A stretch of 13,454 bases of DNA from CAYFHQ01 sp964342805 (GTDB lineage Bacteria > Bacillota > Clostridia > Peptostreptococcales > Acidaminobacteraceae): the NCBI GenBank assembly GCA_964342805.1, contig CAYFHQ010000103.1, positions 1 through 13,454 of the forward strand, in the 5' to 3' direction. How positions within the stretch are numbered: position 1 is the first letter of the stretch; each line of letters opens with the position of its first letter. The position numbers were made by a program, and so were the translations under genes. Shown piece by piece: positions 5,402 to 12,457 of the stretch. The notes under the pieces were generated by a model. The model had not been told where the DNA came from. It saw nothing but the letters and a program-made list of their open reading frames with translations, and did not search any database.

Positions 5402-6322
5402 ATGATTTACACAAATGCATTGCAAATGGTAGGAAATACACCGGTACTAAAACTAAATAACCTGGTAACTGAAGACATGGCTGAGGTTTATGTGAAGCTG
5501 GAAAACTTCAACCCGGCGGGTTCTGTAAAAGACAGAGCAGCCCTGGGCATGATTGAAGCAGCAGAGGAAGCTGGCGTCCTCAAGCCTGGTATGACCATTG
5601 TGGAGCCTACTTCGGGTAACACGGGTATTGCCCTTGCCATGATCGGCAAGCTTAAAGGATACAAGGTTGTGATTACCATGCCAGAAACCATGAGTGTGGA
5701 ACGTCGCAAGATGCTTCGGGCTTATGGGGCTGAGTTGGTTCTGACAGAAGGCCCCAAGGGCATGAAAGGGGCTATTGACAAGGCTGAGGAGTTGGCCGCT
5801 GGAAACGACCAGTATTTTGTACCTTCCCAGTTTAGCAACGAAGCCAACCCTGGCAAGCACTTTGAAACCACGGGCATTGAAATTCTGGAGCAAATCCCCG
5901 ACCTGGACGCCTTTATTGTAGGTGTTGGTACAGGTGGTACCATTACAGGTGCAGGTCGAAAGATCAAGGAAAAGCGACCAGAAGTAAAAGTCATTGCCCT
6001 GGAGCCTGAGCAGAGTAATGTTCTTAGCGGTGGTTCCCCAGGCCCCCACAAGATCCAAGGGATTGGGGCAGGGTTTGAACCCAAGAACTATGATGGTTCA
6101 GTTGTTGATGAAGTAAGAACCATTGACCAAGAAGATGTTTTGGAATTTGGTGTTGTACTGAGTGCAGCAGAAGGCATCCTATTCGGGATTTCTGCAACGG
6201 GTAACATTCTTGCAGCCCTGGAACTGGCCAAGGAACTGGGCCCTGGTAAAAAAGTGGTTACGGTAGCTCCAGACGGTGGGGAAAAGTACCTGTCAACACC
6301 CCTCTTTGGATCTGGTAACTAG
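5402..6322 (+). CDS. cysK: Cysteine synthase (O-acetylserine sulfhydrylase)
   Basis: A 306-residue pyridoxal-phosphate enzyme that makes L-cysteine from O-acetylserine and sulfide. 'NPAGSVKDRAAL' (37-48) holds the PLP lysine K43; 'TSGNTG' (70-75) binds the substrate carboxylate; 'GTGGTITG' (176-183) binds the PLP phosphate. Length is that of a normal CysK. Start: two ATGs at 5399 and 5402; the AGGAGG (5390-5395) is 3 nt from the first and 6 nt from the second, so 5402 is favoured though 5399 is possible. The longer frame from GTG 5345 has no ribosome site. It is first in the T-box operon, so made when uncharged tRNA-Cys accumulates, and cysE follows after 53 nt. CysK and CysE enzymes often form the cysteine synthase complex. 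Confidence 0.96.
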   Translation: MIYTNALQMVGNTPVLKLNNLVTEDMAEVYVKLENFNPAGSVKDRAALGMIEAAEEAGVLKPGMTIVEPTSGNTGIALAMIGKLKGYKVVITMPETMSVERRKMLRAYGAELVLTEGPKGMKGAIDKAEELAAGNDQYFVPSQFSNEANPGKHFETTGIEILEQIPDLDAFIVGVGTGGTITGAGRKIKEKRPEVKVIALEPEQSNVLSGGSPGPHKIQGIGAGFEPKNYDGSVVDEVRTIDQEDVLEFGVVLSAAEGILFGISATGNILAALELAKELGPGKKVVTVAPDGGEKYLSTPLFGSGN

Positions 6323-6375
6323 TAGCTTAAACTTTTAATGATCACCTGGTATGAAGCCGAGGAAAGGAGCACCAT

Positions 6376-6957
6376 ATGATTCAATCGATTCTCAGTTATC
6401 TGGACAATATTAAGCAAAACGACCCAGCAGCCCGGAGTCGAGTAGAGGTCTTCCTCCTTTATCCGACGGTTCATGCTGTGGGTACCTATAAAGTAGCCAA
6501 CTTTCTATGGCGAAACAACCACCGGTTTTTAGCACGGTTTATCTCACAAATTTCCCGGTTCTTTACGGGTATTGAAATCCACCCAGGAGCCACTATTGGA
6601 AAGAACCTTTTCATTGACCATGGCATGGGGGTAGTGATCGGAGAAACCACTGAAATCGGTGACGATGTGACCATCTATCAAGGGGTAACCCTTGGGGGAA
6701 CTGGCAAGGAGAATGGCAAACGCCACCCAACCATTGGGTCTGGTGTGGTGATCGGTTCCGGTGCCAAGGTACTGGGGCCCATCTACATTGCCAGTGGGTC
6801 AAAGATTGGGGCCAACGCTGTCGTCCTCAAGGAAGTTAAACCTGAAGCCACTGCTGTGGGAATACCGGCCCGTCAGTTTGGGGGGAAGGACTCTGCGGTT
6901 GTTGACATCGAAAACTACAAGGACAAGCATAAGATCTATAATGACATGGTGATCTAG
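6376..6957 (+). CDS. cysE: Serine O-acetyltransferase
   Basis: A 193-residue enzyme that acetylates L-serine with acetyl-CoA, the step before cysteine synthase. The N-terminal helices (1-65, with 'NDPAARS' at 15-21) are followed by a left-handed beta-helix of hexapeptide repeats (about 66-155, e.g. IHPGAT, IGKNLF, IGDDVT, IGSGVV, IGANAV). 'DHGMG' (81-85) includes the catalytic D-H pair and 'GVTLGGTGK' (103-111) the acetyl-CoA-binding loop. At 193 residues it is the short form usual in Bacillota and lacks the longer N-terminal extension of the enterobacterial enzyme. The tail after 'GIPARQFGG' continues about 25 residues. The ribosome site AAAGGAG (6363-6369) is well placed. It shares the T-box transcript with cysK. 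Confidence 0.96.
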   Translation: MIQSILSYLDNIKQNDPAARSRVEVFLLYPTVHAVGTYKVANFLWRNNHRFLARFISQISRFFTGIEIHPGATIGKNLFIDHGMGVVIGETTEIGDDVTIYQGVTLGGTGKENGKRHPTIGSGVVIGSGAKVLGPIYIASGSKIGANAVVLKEVKPEATAVGIPARQFGGKDSAVVDIENYKDKHKIYNDMVI

Positions 6958-6996
6958 TTGGCTTGCAACATAGAGAGTATAGAAGCAATAAAAAAT

Positions 6997-7022
6997 CCGC
7001 CTGGGGGAAATTCCTCAGGCGG
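6997..7022. terminator. Bidirectional terminator between cysE and the deoxynucleoside kinase gene
   Basis: Stem CCGCCTGGGG/CCTCAGGCGG (6997-7006 with 7013-7022), one G-T pair, loop GAAATT. Plus-strand tail TTGTTTTA; on the minus strand the A run at 6990-6995 gives six T. It serves both convergent transcripts. Confidence 0.9.
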
Positions 7023-7049
7023 TTGTTTTATGTAATCAATATTGAACTT

Positions 7050-7769
7050 TTATACAGCCATCTTCTCACTGCTATCAGTGAAAGCTTGAGAAACGATGGA
7101 TAGGATGCGGTTTTGAACTTCAGGAACCACATTGCCGTTTTCATCCACAGCACTTTCGTTCAAATCAATGCGGATCTTTGGACATAGGTTGAAGTTGTCA
7201 TACCATTCTTCGTATGTGTCACGAAGATCAATCATATAATCTTCTGGAATCATATCTGCTTCCGTACCCCGGCTACGCTTGGCAATACGATCCATAGCCG
7301 TGTCGATTGACACGTCCAGGTAGATCAATAGCTTGGGTGGGTTAATGTGTTGTAGCATGTTATGTAATAGCTCTTGGTAGATGGTCAGTTCATCATCTTC
7401 CATGTTACCACGCTTGTTAATCGTCTTTGCAAAGATCTCGTCACCGTAAATGGACCGATCAAGAATGGCATGTTGACCGCTGGCTTCAATTTCTTTTAGG
7501 TCTTTGAAACGTTCGTTCAGGAACATTACCTGAATGATGGCGCTCCATCGATCCTGATTTGCGTAAAAACGATCTAACATTCTGTGTTCTAAAGTACAGC
7601 CAGACGCATCGTCCTTTAGTTCCTCAAACATCGGAATACTCAAATGATCAGAAATCATTCGTGCTACTGTTGTTTTACCCGCCCCGATTATGCCGTCTAC
7701 AACTATGGACATATTTCTCAGCTCTCCTTTTAACCAGTAATTCTTCTTGTAGGTACTCATATACTGCAT
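7050..7769 (-). CDS. Deoxynucleoside kinase
   Basis: A 239-residue kinase of the dCK/dGK family, which phosphorylates salvaged deoxynucleosides to monophosphates. The P-loop is 'GIIGAGKTT' (26-34), the 'DRSIYGDEIF' block at 104-113 carries the D-R-S motif, 'LLIYLDVSIDTAMDRIAKRSRGTE' gives the core strand and lid with arginines, and the C-terminal part is typical. Base preference cannot be read from the sequence. Start: the ATG at 7769 has GGAGGG 7 nt upstream, a strong site, and gives about 19 residues before the family's usual 'MSIVVDG' opening; the inner ATG at 7712 has AAAGGAGAG about 10 nt upstream. I keep the outer one; the inner is a real alternative. It stands alone on the minus strand. 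Confidence 0.9.
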   Translation of the reverse strand: MQYMSTYKKNYWLKGELRNMSIVVDGIIGAGKTTVARMISDHLSIPMFEELKDDASGCTLEHRMLDRFYANQDRWSAIIQVMFLNERFKDLKEIEASGQHAILDRSIYGDEIFAKTINKRGNMEDDELTIYQELLHNMLQHINPPKLLIYLDVSIDTAMDRIAKRSRGTEADMIPEDYMIDLRDTYEEWYDNFNLCPKIRIDLNESAVDENGNVVPEVQNRILSIVSQAFTDSSEKMAV

Positions 7770-7870
7770 GACTTATCCCTCCAAAAACCAAATCAGACTC
7801 CTAGATTGTACTGGATTTTTGTGGCCTTGTAAAGGAAGGGGACACTACATATAGTAGACAGAATAATTTG

Positions 7871-7916
7871 TTTTCCACAATATCATGGGGATAAGTCCTG
7901 CTTAACCTGTGGAAAT
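7871..7916. repeat. Inverted TTTCCACA/TGTGGAAA pair between divergent genes
   Basis: TTTCCACA (7872-7879) and TGTGGAAA (7908-7915) form an inverted pair 28 nt apart in the 246-nt region between the kinase and the protease genes. Each half resembles a relaxed DnaA box (TTATNCACA with one change). A regulatory site is possible; origin function is unlikely with no dnaA/dnaN context. Noted as a structure only. Confidence 0.3.
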
Positions 7917-7972
7917 CTGTTGGTAACTTGTCAATAAGGTGTGGAGGACAGGTCAAATCTGGCAAAATGAGG

Positions 7973-7978
7973 TATAAT
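7973..7978 (+). promoter_or_regulatory. -10 element for the M50 protease gene
   Basis: A perfect TATAAT 37 nt before the start ATG at 8016. The hexamer 17 nt upstream (AGGTCA, 7950-7955) matches the -35 consensus at only three positions, so the promoter may depend on an activator or be weak. Confidence 0.5.
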
Positions 7979-8015
7979 AGGGCAGACAAAATATTTTTTA
8001 CACAAGGAGAACAAG

Positions 8016-8654
8016 ATGTTAAATGCAAGTTTCACAACACTCTTACTCATGCTGCCCCACCTCTTGCTGGCATTTACAGCCCATGAGTTTGCCCACGGCT
8101 ATGCAGCCTATTTACTGGGGGACCGGACAGCCTTTGAAGACGGTCGGCTGACTTGGAATCCCCTTAAACACATTGATATCATGGGCTTTATCATGATCAT
8201 GCTGGTGGGATTCGGCTGGACAAAACCTGTCCGGTTTGATCCGTCTAATTTCAAGAACCCCAAAAGAGACGCTATTCTGGTTGCCATGGCAGGTCCTGCC
8301 GCCAACCTACTATTGACCCTCTTTTTTACGGTGATTATTTACGTCCTTTTCTGGTCAACAGACTACCTGATGAACGACTCCATGGAGGTCCTCTATCAAC
8401 TCCTGATTACAGGTGTCCTCATGAATGTGGGCCTGGCTATCTTTAACATGCTACCCTTTCCACCCCTGGATGGGTCCCACTTATACATGCACTACCTGGT
8501 TGAAAAGGCACCCCATATTGCCTGGAACCTCCGTCGGTACGGTTTTGTGATGCTTTTTGCCATTATCATGCTGGAACGGTCAACCGGGGTAGACCTGCTT
8601 CCGATTGGCACCTGGATCAACCAGGTGGTCCAGTTTCTATTCCAATTTGTCTAA
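8016..8654 (+). CDS. Site-2 protease family membrane metalloprotease (M50)
   Basis: A 212-residue polytopic membrane protein with the zinc protease motif 'HEFAH' (23-27) in the first hydrophobic segment and the third zinc ligand D152 in 'FNMLPFPPLDG' (143-153). 'AGPAAN' (92-97) and 'NPLKHIDIMG' (48-57) are further family marks. It is the short form without PDZ domain, like the stand-alone M50 homologues common in Bacillota, so it is more like YwhC than RseP. About five hydrophobic segments can be made out (8-22, 56-67, 87-113, 125-147, 173-184). Substrate unknown; such enzymes cleave within membranes. Start ATG 8016 follows AAGGAG (8004-8009). The next gene is 85 nt downstream and may be co-transcribed. 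Confidence 0.9.
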   Translation: MLNASFTTLLLMLPHLLLAFTAHEFAHGYAAYLLGDRTAFEDGRLTWNPLKHIDIMGFIMIMLVGFGWTKPVRFDPSNFKNPKRDAILVAMAGPAANLLLTLFFTVIIYVLFWSTDYLMNDSMEVLYQLLITGVLMNVGLAIFNMLPFPPLDGSHLYMHYLVEKAPHIAWNLRRYGFVMLFAIIMLERSTGVDLLPIGTWINQVVQFLFQFV

Positions 8655-8680
8655 GAACCTATGGTAGACTATTTATATAG

Positions 8681-8702
8681 GGCCTCGAAACAATTTCAGG
8701 CC
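8681..8702 (+). other. Hairpin between the M50 and SagB-like genes
   Basis: GGCCT-C-GAAA pairs with TTTC-AGGCC (9 bp, one bulged C, loop CAA). There is no T run on either side, so a terminator is doubtful; it may be an mRNA-processing or stability structure in the 85-nt gap. Confidence 0.35.
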
Positions 8703-8739
8703 AAAAGAGACAAAGGCTTATATTCTAAAGGGGGAACTT

Positions 8740-9486
8740 ATGGCTACAGCAAAAGAACAAAGAAACTGGCTACGATCACCAATTAGAGACGATGTTGAAT
8801 TTACCAGTGACCAGCAAAAGGAAATTCCGCAACCGCCCCTGACCAAGGGTGCGGAGGGTCTAGACGAAATAATACCGCTACCGACGGTCCACCACGGCGT
8901 CATTCAAAAAGCAGACATCATGGCCATTATCCATGACCGGGTGAGCCACAGGAAGTTCAAAGAAGAAAGCATTCGTTTAGAAGAACTGTCCTATCTCCTC
9001 TGGGCAACCCAAGGGGTCAAGTCTGTGAAAGGCAACAACTATGCCACCATGCGGATGGTACCCTCAGCGGGTGCCCGTCATCCCTTCGAAACCTACGTTA
9101 TTGTCAACCGTGTTGAGGGCATGAAACCAGGGATTTACCGCTACCTACCCCTGGACCACCAGCTGGCCTATATCTATACGCCAGAGGACATGGAGGCAAA
9201 GGTAACACAAGCTTCCTTGGGACAAAAGTTCTCCGGCAACTGTGCTGTGAATTTCGTCTGGTCTGTTGTCCCATACCGTGGAGAGTGGCGCTATAATACG
9301 ACCTCCCACAAGTCCATGCTCCTGGACGCAGGCCACGTGTGCCAGAACCTATACTTGGCTTGTGAGGCCATTGGTTGTGGGACTTGTGCCATCGCAGCCT
9401 ACAAACAAGAAGAGTTCGACACCCTCCTTCAACTGGACGGGGAAGAGGAGTTTGTAGTCTACCTATCACCAGTGGGCAGAGTCTAG
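8740..9486 (+). CDS. SagB/ThcOx family nitroreductase-fold oxidoreductase
   Basis: A 248-residue protein of the SagB/ThcOx group, FMN-dependent dehydrogenases with the nitroreductase fold. Seen are 'DRVSHRKF' (66-73) at the start of the fold with the basic residues that contact FMN phosphate, 'LSYLLWATQGV', 'VPSAGARHPFETYV', 'GIYRYLPLDHQL' and the C-terminal 'DAGHVCQNLYLACEAIGCGTCAI' helix. In toxin clusters SagB oxidises azolines to azoles, but no cyclodehydratase, precursor peptide or exporter gene is near, so this is one of the many stand-alone members of unknown substrate. The first 55 residues are polar and probably an arm. Start ATG 8740 follows AAGGGGGAA. It ends before a bidirectional terminator. 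Confidence 0.88.
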   Translation: MATAKEQRNWLRSPIRDDVEFTSDQQKEIPQPPLTKGAEGLDEIIPLPTVHHGVIQKADIMAIIHDRVSHRKFKEESIRLEELSYLLWATQGVKSVKGNNYATMRMVPSAGARHPFETYVIVNRVEGMKPGIYRYLPLDHQLAYIYTPEDMEAKVTQASLGQKFSGNCAVNFVWSVVPYRGEWRYNTTSHKSMLLDAGHVCQNLYLACEAIGCGTCAIAAYKQEEFDTLLQLDGEEEFVVYLSPVGRV

Positions 9487-9508
9487 ATTGACATTCAGGC
9501 AATAGAAA

Positions 9509-9542
9509 AAGCCGTGACTTTTCGAGAGAGAAGTCACGGCTT
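9509..9542. terminator. Bidirectional terminator between the SagB-like and kinase genes
   Basis: A perfect 12-bp stem AAGCCGTGACTT/AAGTCACGGCTT with loop TTCGAGAGAG. On the minus strand it runs into TTTTTC, good for stopping the histidine kinase gene; the plus-strand tail (GTCATATTT) is weaker. Its AAGCCGTGA/TCACGGCTT core is the same as in the terminator at 1184-1216. Confidence 0.88.
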
Positions 9543-9549
9543 GTCATAT

Positions 9550-11337
9550 TTATGCCATTGGCATCATATTGGATTCATTAAAGAAAATGGTAAAGGTTGT
9601 ACCTCGGCCCACTTCACTATGGAAGTCAATGTGGCCATCTAGGACCTGGGAAACCGTGTTGTGGACAATGTGGAGGCCTAGACCTGAACCCCCAGACGAC
9701 CGGTTGGTGGTGAAAAAGGGGTTGTAGATCTTGTGTTGGAGGTCTAATGGTATGCCCCTCCCGTTGTCCTGGTAAATCAGGCGGATGACTTTGCCATCCT
9801 TAGTAACAATGATGGTAATGACACCGGTTTCATGTTCCTTATAGCCATGGATCAGGCTGTTCATAATAAAGTTGGTCAAAATATGGGACAGGGCACCAGG
9901 ATAACTCCTGATTTCCATTTCCGAGTCACAGTTGACGTTGATCTGGATGGGCCGGTCCTTTAACTTGGGCTTGAGGTTGATTAAGACATCTTGAATATAT
10001 TCTGAGACGTTAAACAATCGGACTTCCAGGTGGGACTGTTCAGCTGCAACATTCTTGAAACTCCGAACAATGTCAGCGGCTTTGTGAAGGCTAGAGTCCA
10101 TAACGGAGAGGGCATCCTCTGTTTCCACAAAATAATCGCTGAGTGTAGTCTTGGTCAGCTCCTGACTTAAAAAAGCCTCAGAAACCTTGGCATGTTGGCG
10201 TTTGACGAATGAAGTCAAAGTGATCCCCACCCCCAATGGCGTATTGATCTCATGGGCCACACCGGCAACCAACTCACCGAGGGCGGCTAACTTTTCTGAC
10301 TGGATCAACTGGTCTTGGGCCATTTCCAGGTTTTCAACAGACTGCTCCAGGCGGCTATTGAGGACTTCCATTTCGGCTCGCTTCTGCTCAATGGTTGCCA
10401 GGGACTCCTCCAAGTAAGTATTGGTCTGAATTAACTCTGAAGTACGTTGAGTAACGGTTTCATTGAGTTTGGTTTGAGATTGGAGTTGGTTTTGGGCATA
10501 AAAAGCAGTGGCCAAGGCCGCAATCAAACCAGCAGCGAGTATTAGAATATGGGAATTGGAAGCAGGCTTCCATCCATCCTTGGGTGTCACCTGTAAAATC
10601 CATGTGTTTTCTTGTATTTCCACTGGCATCATGACTGGTTGGTCCAGGGGGGCACTAGACGTTTCAAAAAAAGCCGTACCAATGGGGCGACCATTAATGG
10701 ATTCGTGAATTTTTATGTCATAGGTTTTGGTGGCTTCAAGTACCCCAGATTGACCTAGTAAATGGTCGAAGTTGATGACGATATTTAGTAGGCCAATGAA
10801 GTTTTGGGGGATCCCATTTTGATAGGACAACATGGGAATACGACAGATTATACCCCGCCCGCCTTCCACCAGATCAACAGGAGGCGTCACAATTGTTCTC
10901 CGTCTTTTCTTGGCCTTGGCAACCAGGTTAGATTGCTCACTTAGGCTCATGAGGTCTAGTCCCAAGAGGATTTCGTTGCCTTCAAGGGGGTAGACAAAAT
11001 GAATGGTGGTGTCCTCGGTTAGGGCCACCAGAGAAAACAAACTATTGGACCTTTGGAACAATTTTTCACTATAATTGGTGAGGTCTTCATAGGTGAGATT
11101 AGGCTGGTCCATTTGATAGATGGCAAGGCCCATGGACTGGTCGATTTGGCGATTGACAAGGGTTGATAGTTCCTGGGTTAGAAGTTGCATGTCCCGCCGA
11201 ACACGGCTTTTCGAAACGTCTAACTCATATTGAAATGCTATCCAAGCCCCATAAGCAAATGCTATAATGACAATGAGGAGTACTGCGATTGGTATGATGT
11301 GTTTTGTCTTGTTTTGGTAGGAGTTTTGTGCTGGCAT
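9550..11337 (-). CDS. Membrane sensor histidine kinase with CHASE-like extracellular domain
   Basis: A 595-residue histidine kinase. TM1 is 14-35 and TM2 264-281, with about 230 extracellular residues between; 'FVYPLEGNEILLGLDL' (114-129) suggests a CHASE-type sensor domain. A coiled coil (about 285-350) leads to the H-box 'AGVAHEINTPLG' (358-369, phosphorylated H362), N-box N493 in 'TNFIMNSLIHGY', G1 'DNGRG' (524-528), 'PFFTT' and G2 'GSGLGL' (550-555): a complete catalytic core. Start: ATG 11337 has AAAGGA 6 nt upstream; the frame runs open to ATG 11394, but that codon lies at the predicted transcription start and has no ribosome site. No response regulator is adjacent. It is divergent to an RbsB-like lipoprotein, its probable ligand-binding partner (inference). 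Confidence 0.93.
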   Translation of the reverse strand: MPAQNSYQNKTKHIIPIAVLLIVIIAFAYGAWIAFQYELDVSKSRVRRDMQLLTQELSTLVNRQIDQSMGLAIYQMDQPNLTYEDLTNYSEKLFQRSNSLFSLVALTEDTTIHFVYPLEGNEILLGLDLMSLSEQSNLVAKAKKRRRTIVTPPVDLVEGGRGIICRIPMLSYQNGIPQNFIGLLNIVINFDHLLGQSGVLEATKTYDIKIHESINGRPIGTAFFETSSAPLDQPVMMPVEIQENTWILQVTPKDGWKPASNSHILILAAGLIAALATAFYAQNQLQSQTKLNETVTQRTSELIQTNTYLEESLATIEQKRAEMEVLNSRLEQSVENLEMAQDQLIQSEKLAALGELVAGVAHEINTPLGVGITLTSFVKRQHAKVSEAFLSQELTKTTLSDYFVETEDALSVMDSSLHKAADIVRSFKNVAAEQSHLEVRLFNVSEYIQDVLINLKPKLKDRPIQINVNCDSEMEIRSYPGALSHILTNFIMNSLIHGYKEHETGVITIIVTKDGKVIRLIYQDNGRGIPLDLQHKIYNPFFTTNRSSGGSGLGLHIVHNTVSQVLDGHIDFHSEVGRGTTFTIFFNESNMMPMA

Positions 11338-11398
11338 GACCTGTCCTTTCGCCCTTTTCCTCCATTGATACCCCATTTTTAGCGGGGTCCACATATTC

Positions 11399-11407
11399 AG
11401 TATACCA
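11399..11407 (-). promoter_or_regulatory. Extended -10 promoter of the histidine kinase gene, overlapping the opposing promoter
   Basis: On the minus strand TGG-TATACT (11407-11399) is an extended -10; the -35 is poor. On the plus strand the same bases give TATACC (11401-11406), with TTTAGC 17 nt upstream, as a weak promoter for the binding-lipoprotein gene. The shared centre GTATAC is a palindrome, so RNA polymerase could probably occupy only one direction at a time. Confidence 0.5.
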
Positions 11408-11445
11408 AATTTCGGTTATTCGAGCGTGAACAAAAGGGGAAAACC

Positions 11446-12336
11446 ATGAAACGGAAAAAATTCGCGGCGGTCATCATCATTGCTCTTTGTACCTTATGGC
11501 TGGTGGCCTGTTTCCAAGAGGATTCCATTCAGGTGGCTATGGTCGTTTCAACCAAGGAAGGCAACTTTTTTCAGGAGTTAGTTGAAGGGGCCCAAATTGG
11601 TGCTGAGGAAATGGACCACTCTTTAGAGGTTTACTATTCAAACAACCGTTCTGACCTGGAATATGAACATATAGAGGAATTGATAGAGGACCAGGTGGAT
11701 GTGATCATTATCAACCCAGTGAATTCCGATGCGGTTTACCCGGCCGTCCAATTGGCCAACAATGCTGGAATTCCCGTGATTACTGTGGACCGGGCGTCTA
11801 CAGGTGGTGAAGTAGTTTCTCACATTACGTCGGATAATGTTTCAGGGGGCCGCCAGGCTGCGACTTATATCATTGAGCAATTGGGTAACCAGGGCGAGTA
11901 TGGTGAGTTGATGGGCCTACAGGGAACTTCAGCAGCCAAGCAGAGGGGCCAGGGCTTCAACGACGTCATGATCGATGACAGCCAGATGACCTTGACGGCA
12001 ACTCTTGTTGCAGATTTTGACCGAGTTAAGGGCTATGAAGCCACTAAGCAGCTTTTGGAAGTCCAACCAGACCTAAAAGCGATCTTTGCCCATAATGATG
12101 AAATGGCACTGGGTGCCATTCAGGCTATGAAAGAGGCGGACTTGTCCCTCTTAATCGTTGGTTTTGACGGGATTGATGAAGCCCTAAAAGCCCTTGCAGA
12201 AGGAGACCTAGCTGCAACCATCGCCCAACAACCCAAGCAAATGGGGTCATTGGCTTTCATAACAGCCATTCAACATGTGAAAGGCCAAGAGGTGGACAAA
12301 CTGATCATGGTCGATGTAAAGCTGATTTCCCAATAA
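11446..12336 (+). CDS. RbsB-like sugar-binding lipoprotein (periplasmic-binding-protein fold)
   Basis: A 296-residue type I periplasmic-binding protein. A positively charged, hydrophobic N-terminus (1-21) ends in the lipobox LVAC with C22 as the lipidated cysteine. 'VAMVVSTKEGNFFQELVEGAQIGAEE' opens the first lobe; 'DVIIINPVNSDAVYPAV', 'IPVITVDRAS', 'HITSDNVSGGRQAA', 'IFAHNDEMALGAIQAM' and 'IVGFDGIDEALKAL' follow in the order seen in RbsB and related ABC binding proteins. Ribose is a reasonable guess, but other sugars or autoinducer-2 fit equally. There is no rbsA, rbsC or rbsD near, so it either serves a transporter elsewhere or acts as the ligand sensor for the divergent histidine kinase. 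Ribosome site AAAGGGGAA (11434-11442). Followed by its own terminator. Confidence 0.9.
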   Translation: MKRKKFAAVIIIALCTLWLVACFQEDSIQVAMVVSTKEGNFFQELVEGAQIGAEEMDHSLEVYYSNNRSDLEYEHIEELIEDQVDVIIINPVNSDAVYPAVQLANNAGIPVITVDRASTGGEVVSHITSDNVSGGRQAATYIIEQLGNQGEYGELMGLQGTSAAKQRGQGFNDVMIDDSQMTLTATLVADFDRVKGYEATKQLLEVQPDLKAIFAHNDEMALGAIQAMKEADLSLLIVGFDGIDEALKALAEGDLAATIAQQPKQMGSLAFITAIQHVKGQEVDKLIMVDVKLISQ

Positions 12337-12347
12337 GTTATGAGTGT

Positions 12348-12380
12348 AAAGCGGTATGAACTTAGGTTCATATCGCTTTC
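12348..12380 (+). terminator. Intrinsic terminator of the binding-lipoprotein gene
   Basis: A 14-bp stem (12348-12361 with 12366-12379; arms AAAGCGG and CGCTTT at the base), one G-T pair, loop TTAG. The tail is CTTGCATT, a weak T run, so it may terminate only partly. Confidence 0.75.
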
Positions 12381-12457
12381 TTGCATTAATATAGCTTTGA
12401 CTGTTTGACTCAGGCCCTTTCAGGGGAAAAACAGATTAGGTTTTGGAAAGGGAAACG

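Noticed and set aside
5453..6058. Long open frame (201 codons) on the minus strand opposite cysK
   Set aside because: It lies wholly within cysK, has no ribosome site, and its protein is without recognisable motifs; cysK has all catalytic motifs. It is a codon-usage shadow.
7770..8015. Replication origin at the DnaA-box-like repeats
   Set aside because: Only two imperfect boxes, no AT-rich unwinding run with box cluster, and no dnaA, dnaN, recF or gyr genes nearby.
8740..9486. Thiazole/oxazole peptide (sagABCD-like) toxin cluster
   Set aside because: No YcaO/cyclodehydratase, precursor peptide or ABC exporter gene within the window; only the SagB-type protein is present.
9104..9547. Open frame of 147 codons on the minus strand opposite the SagB-like gene
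   Set aside because: Antisense to a clear SagB-family gene, runs through a terminator hairpin at its start, and has a low-complexity arginine/cysteine-rich product.
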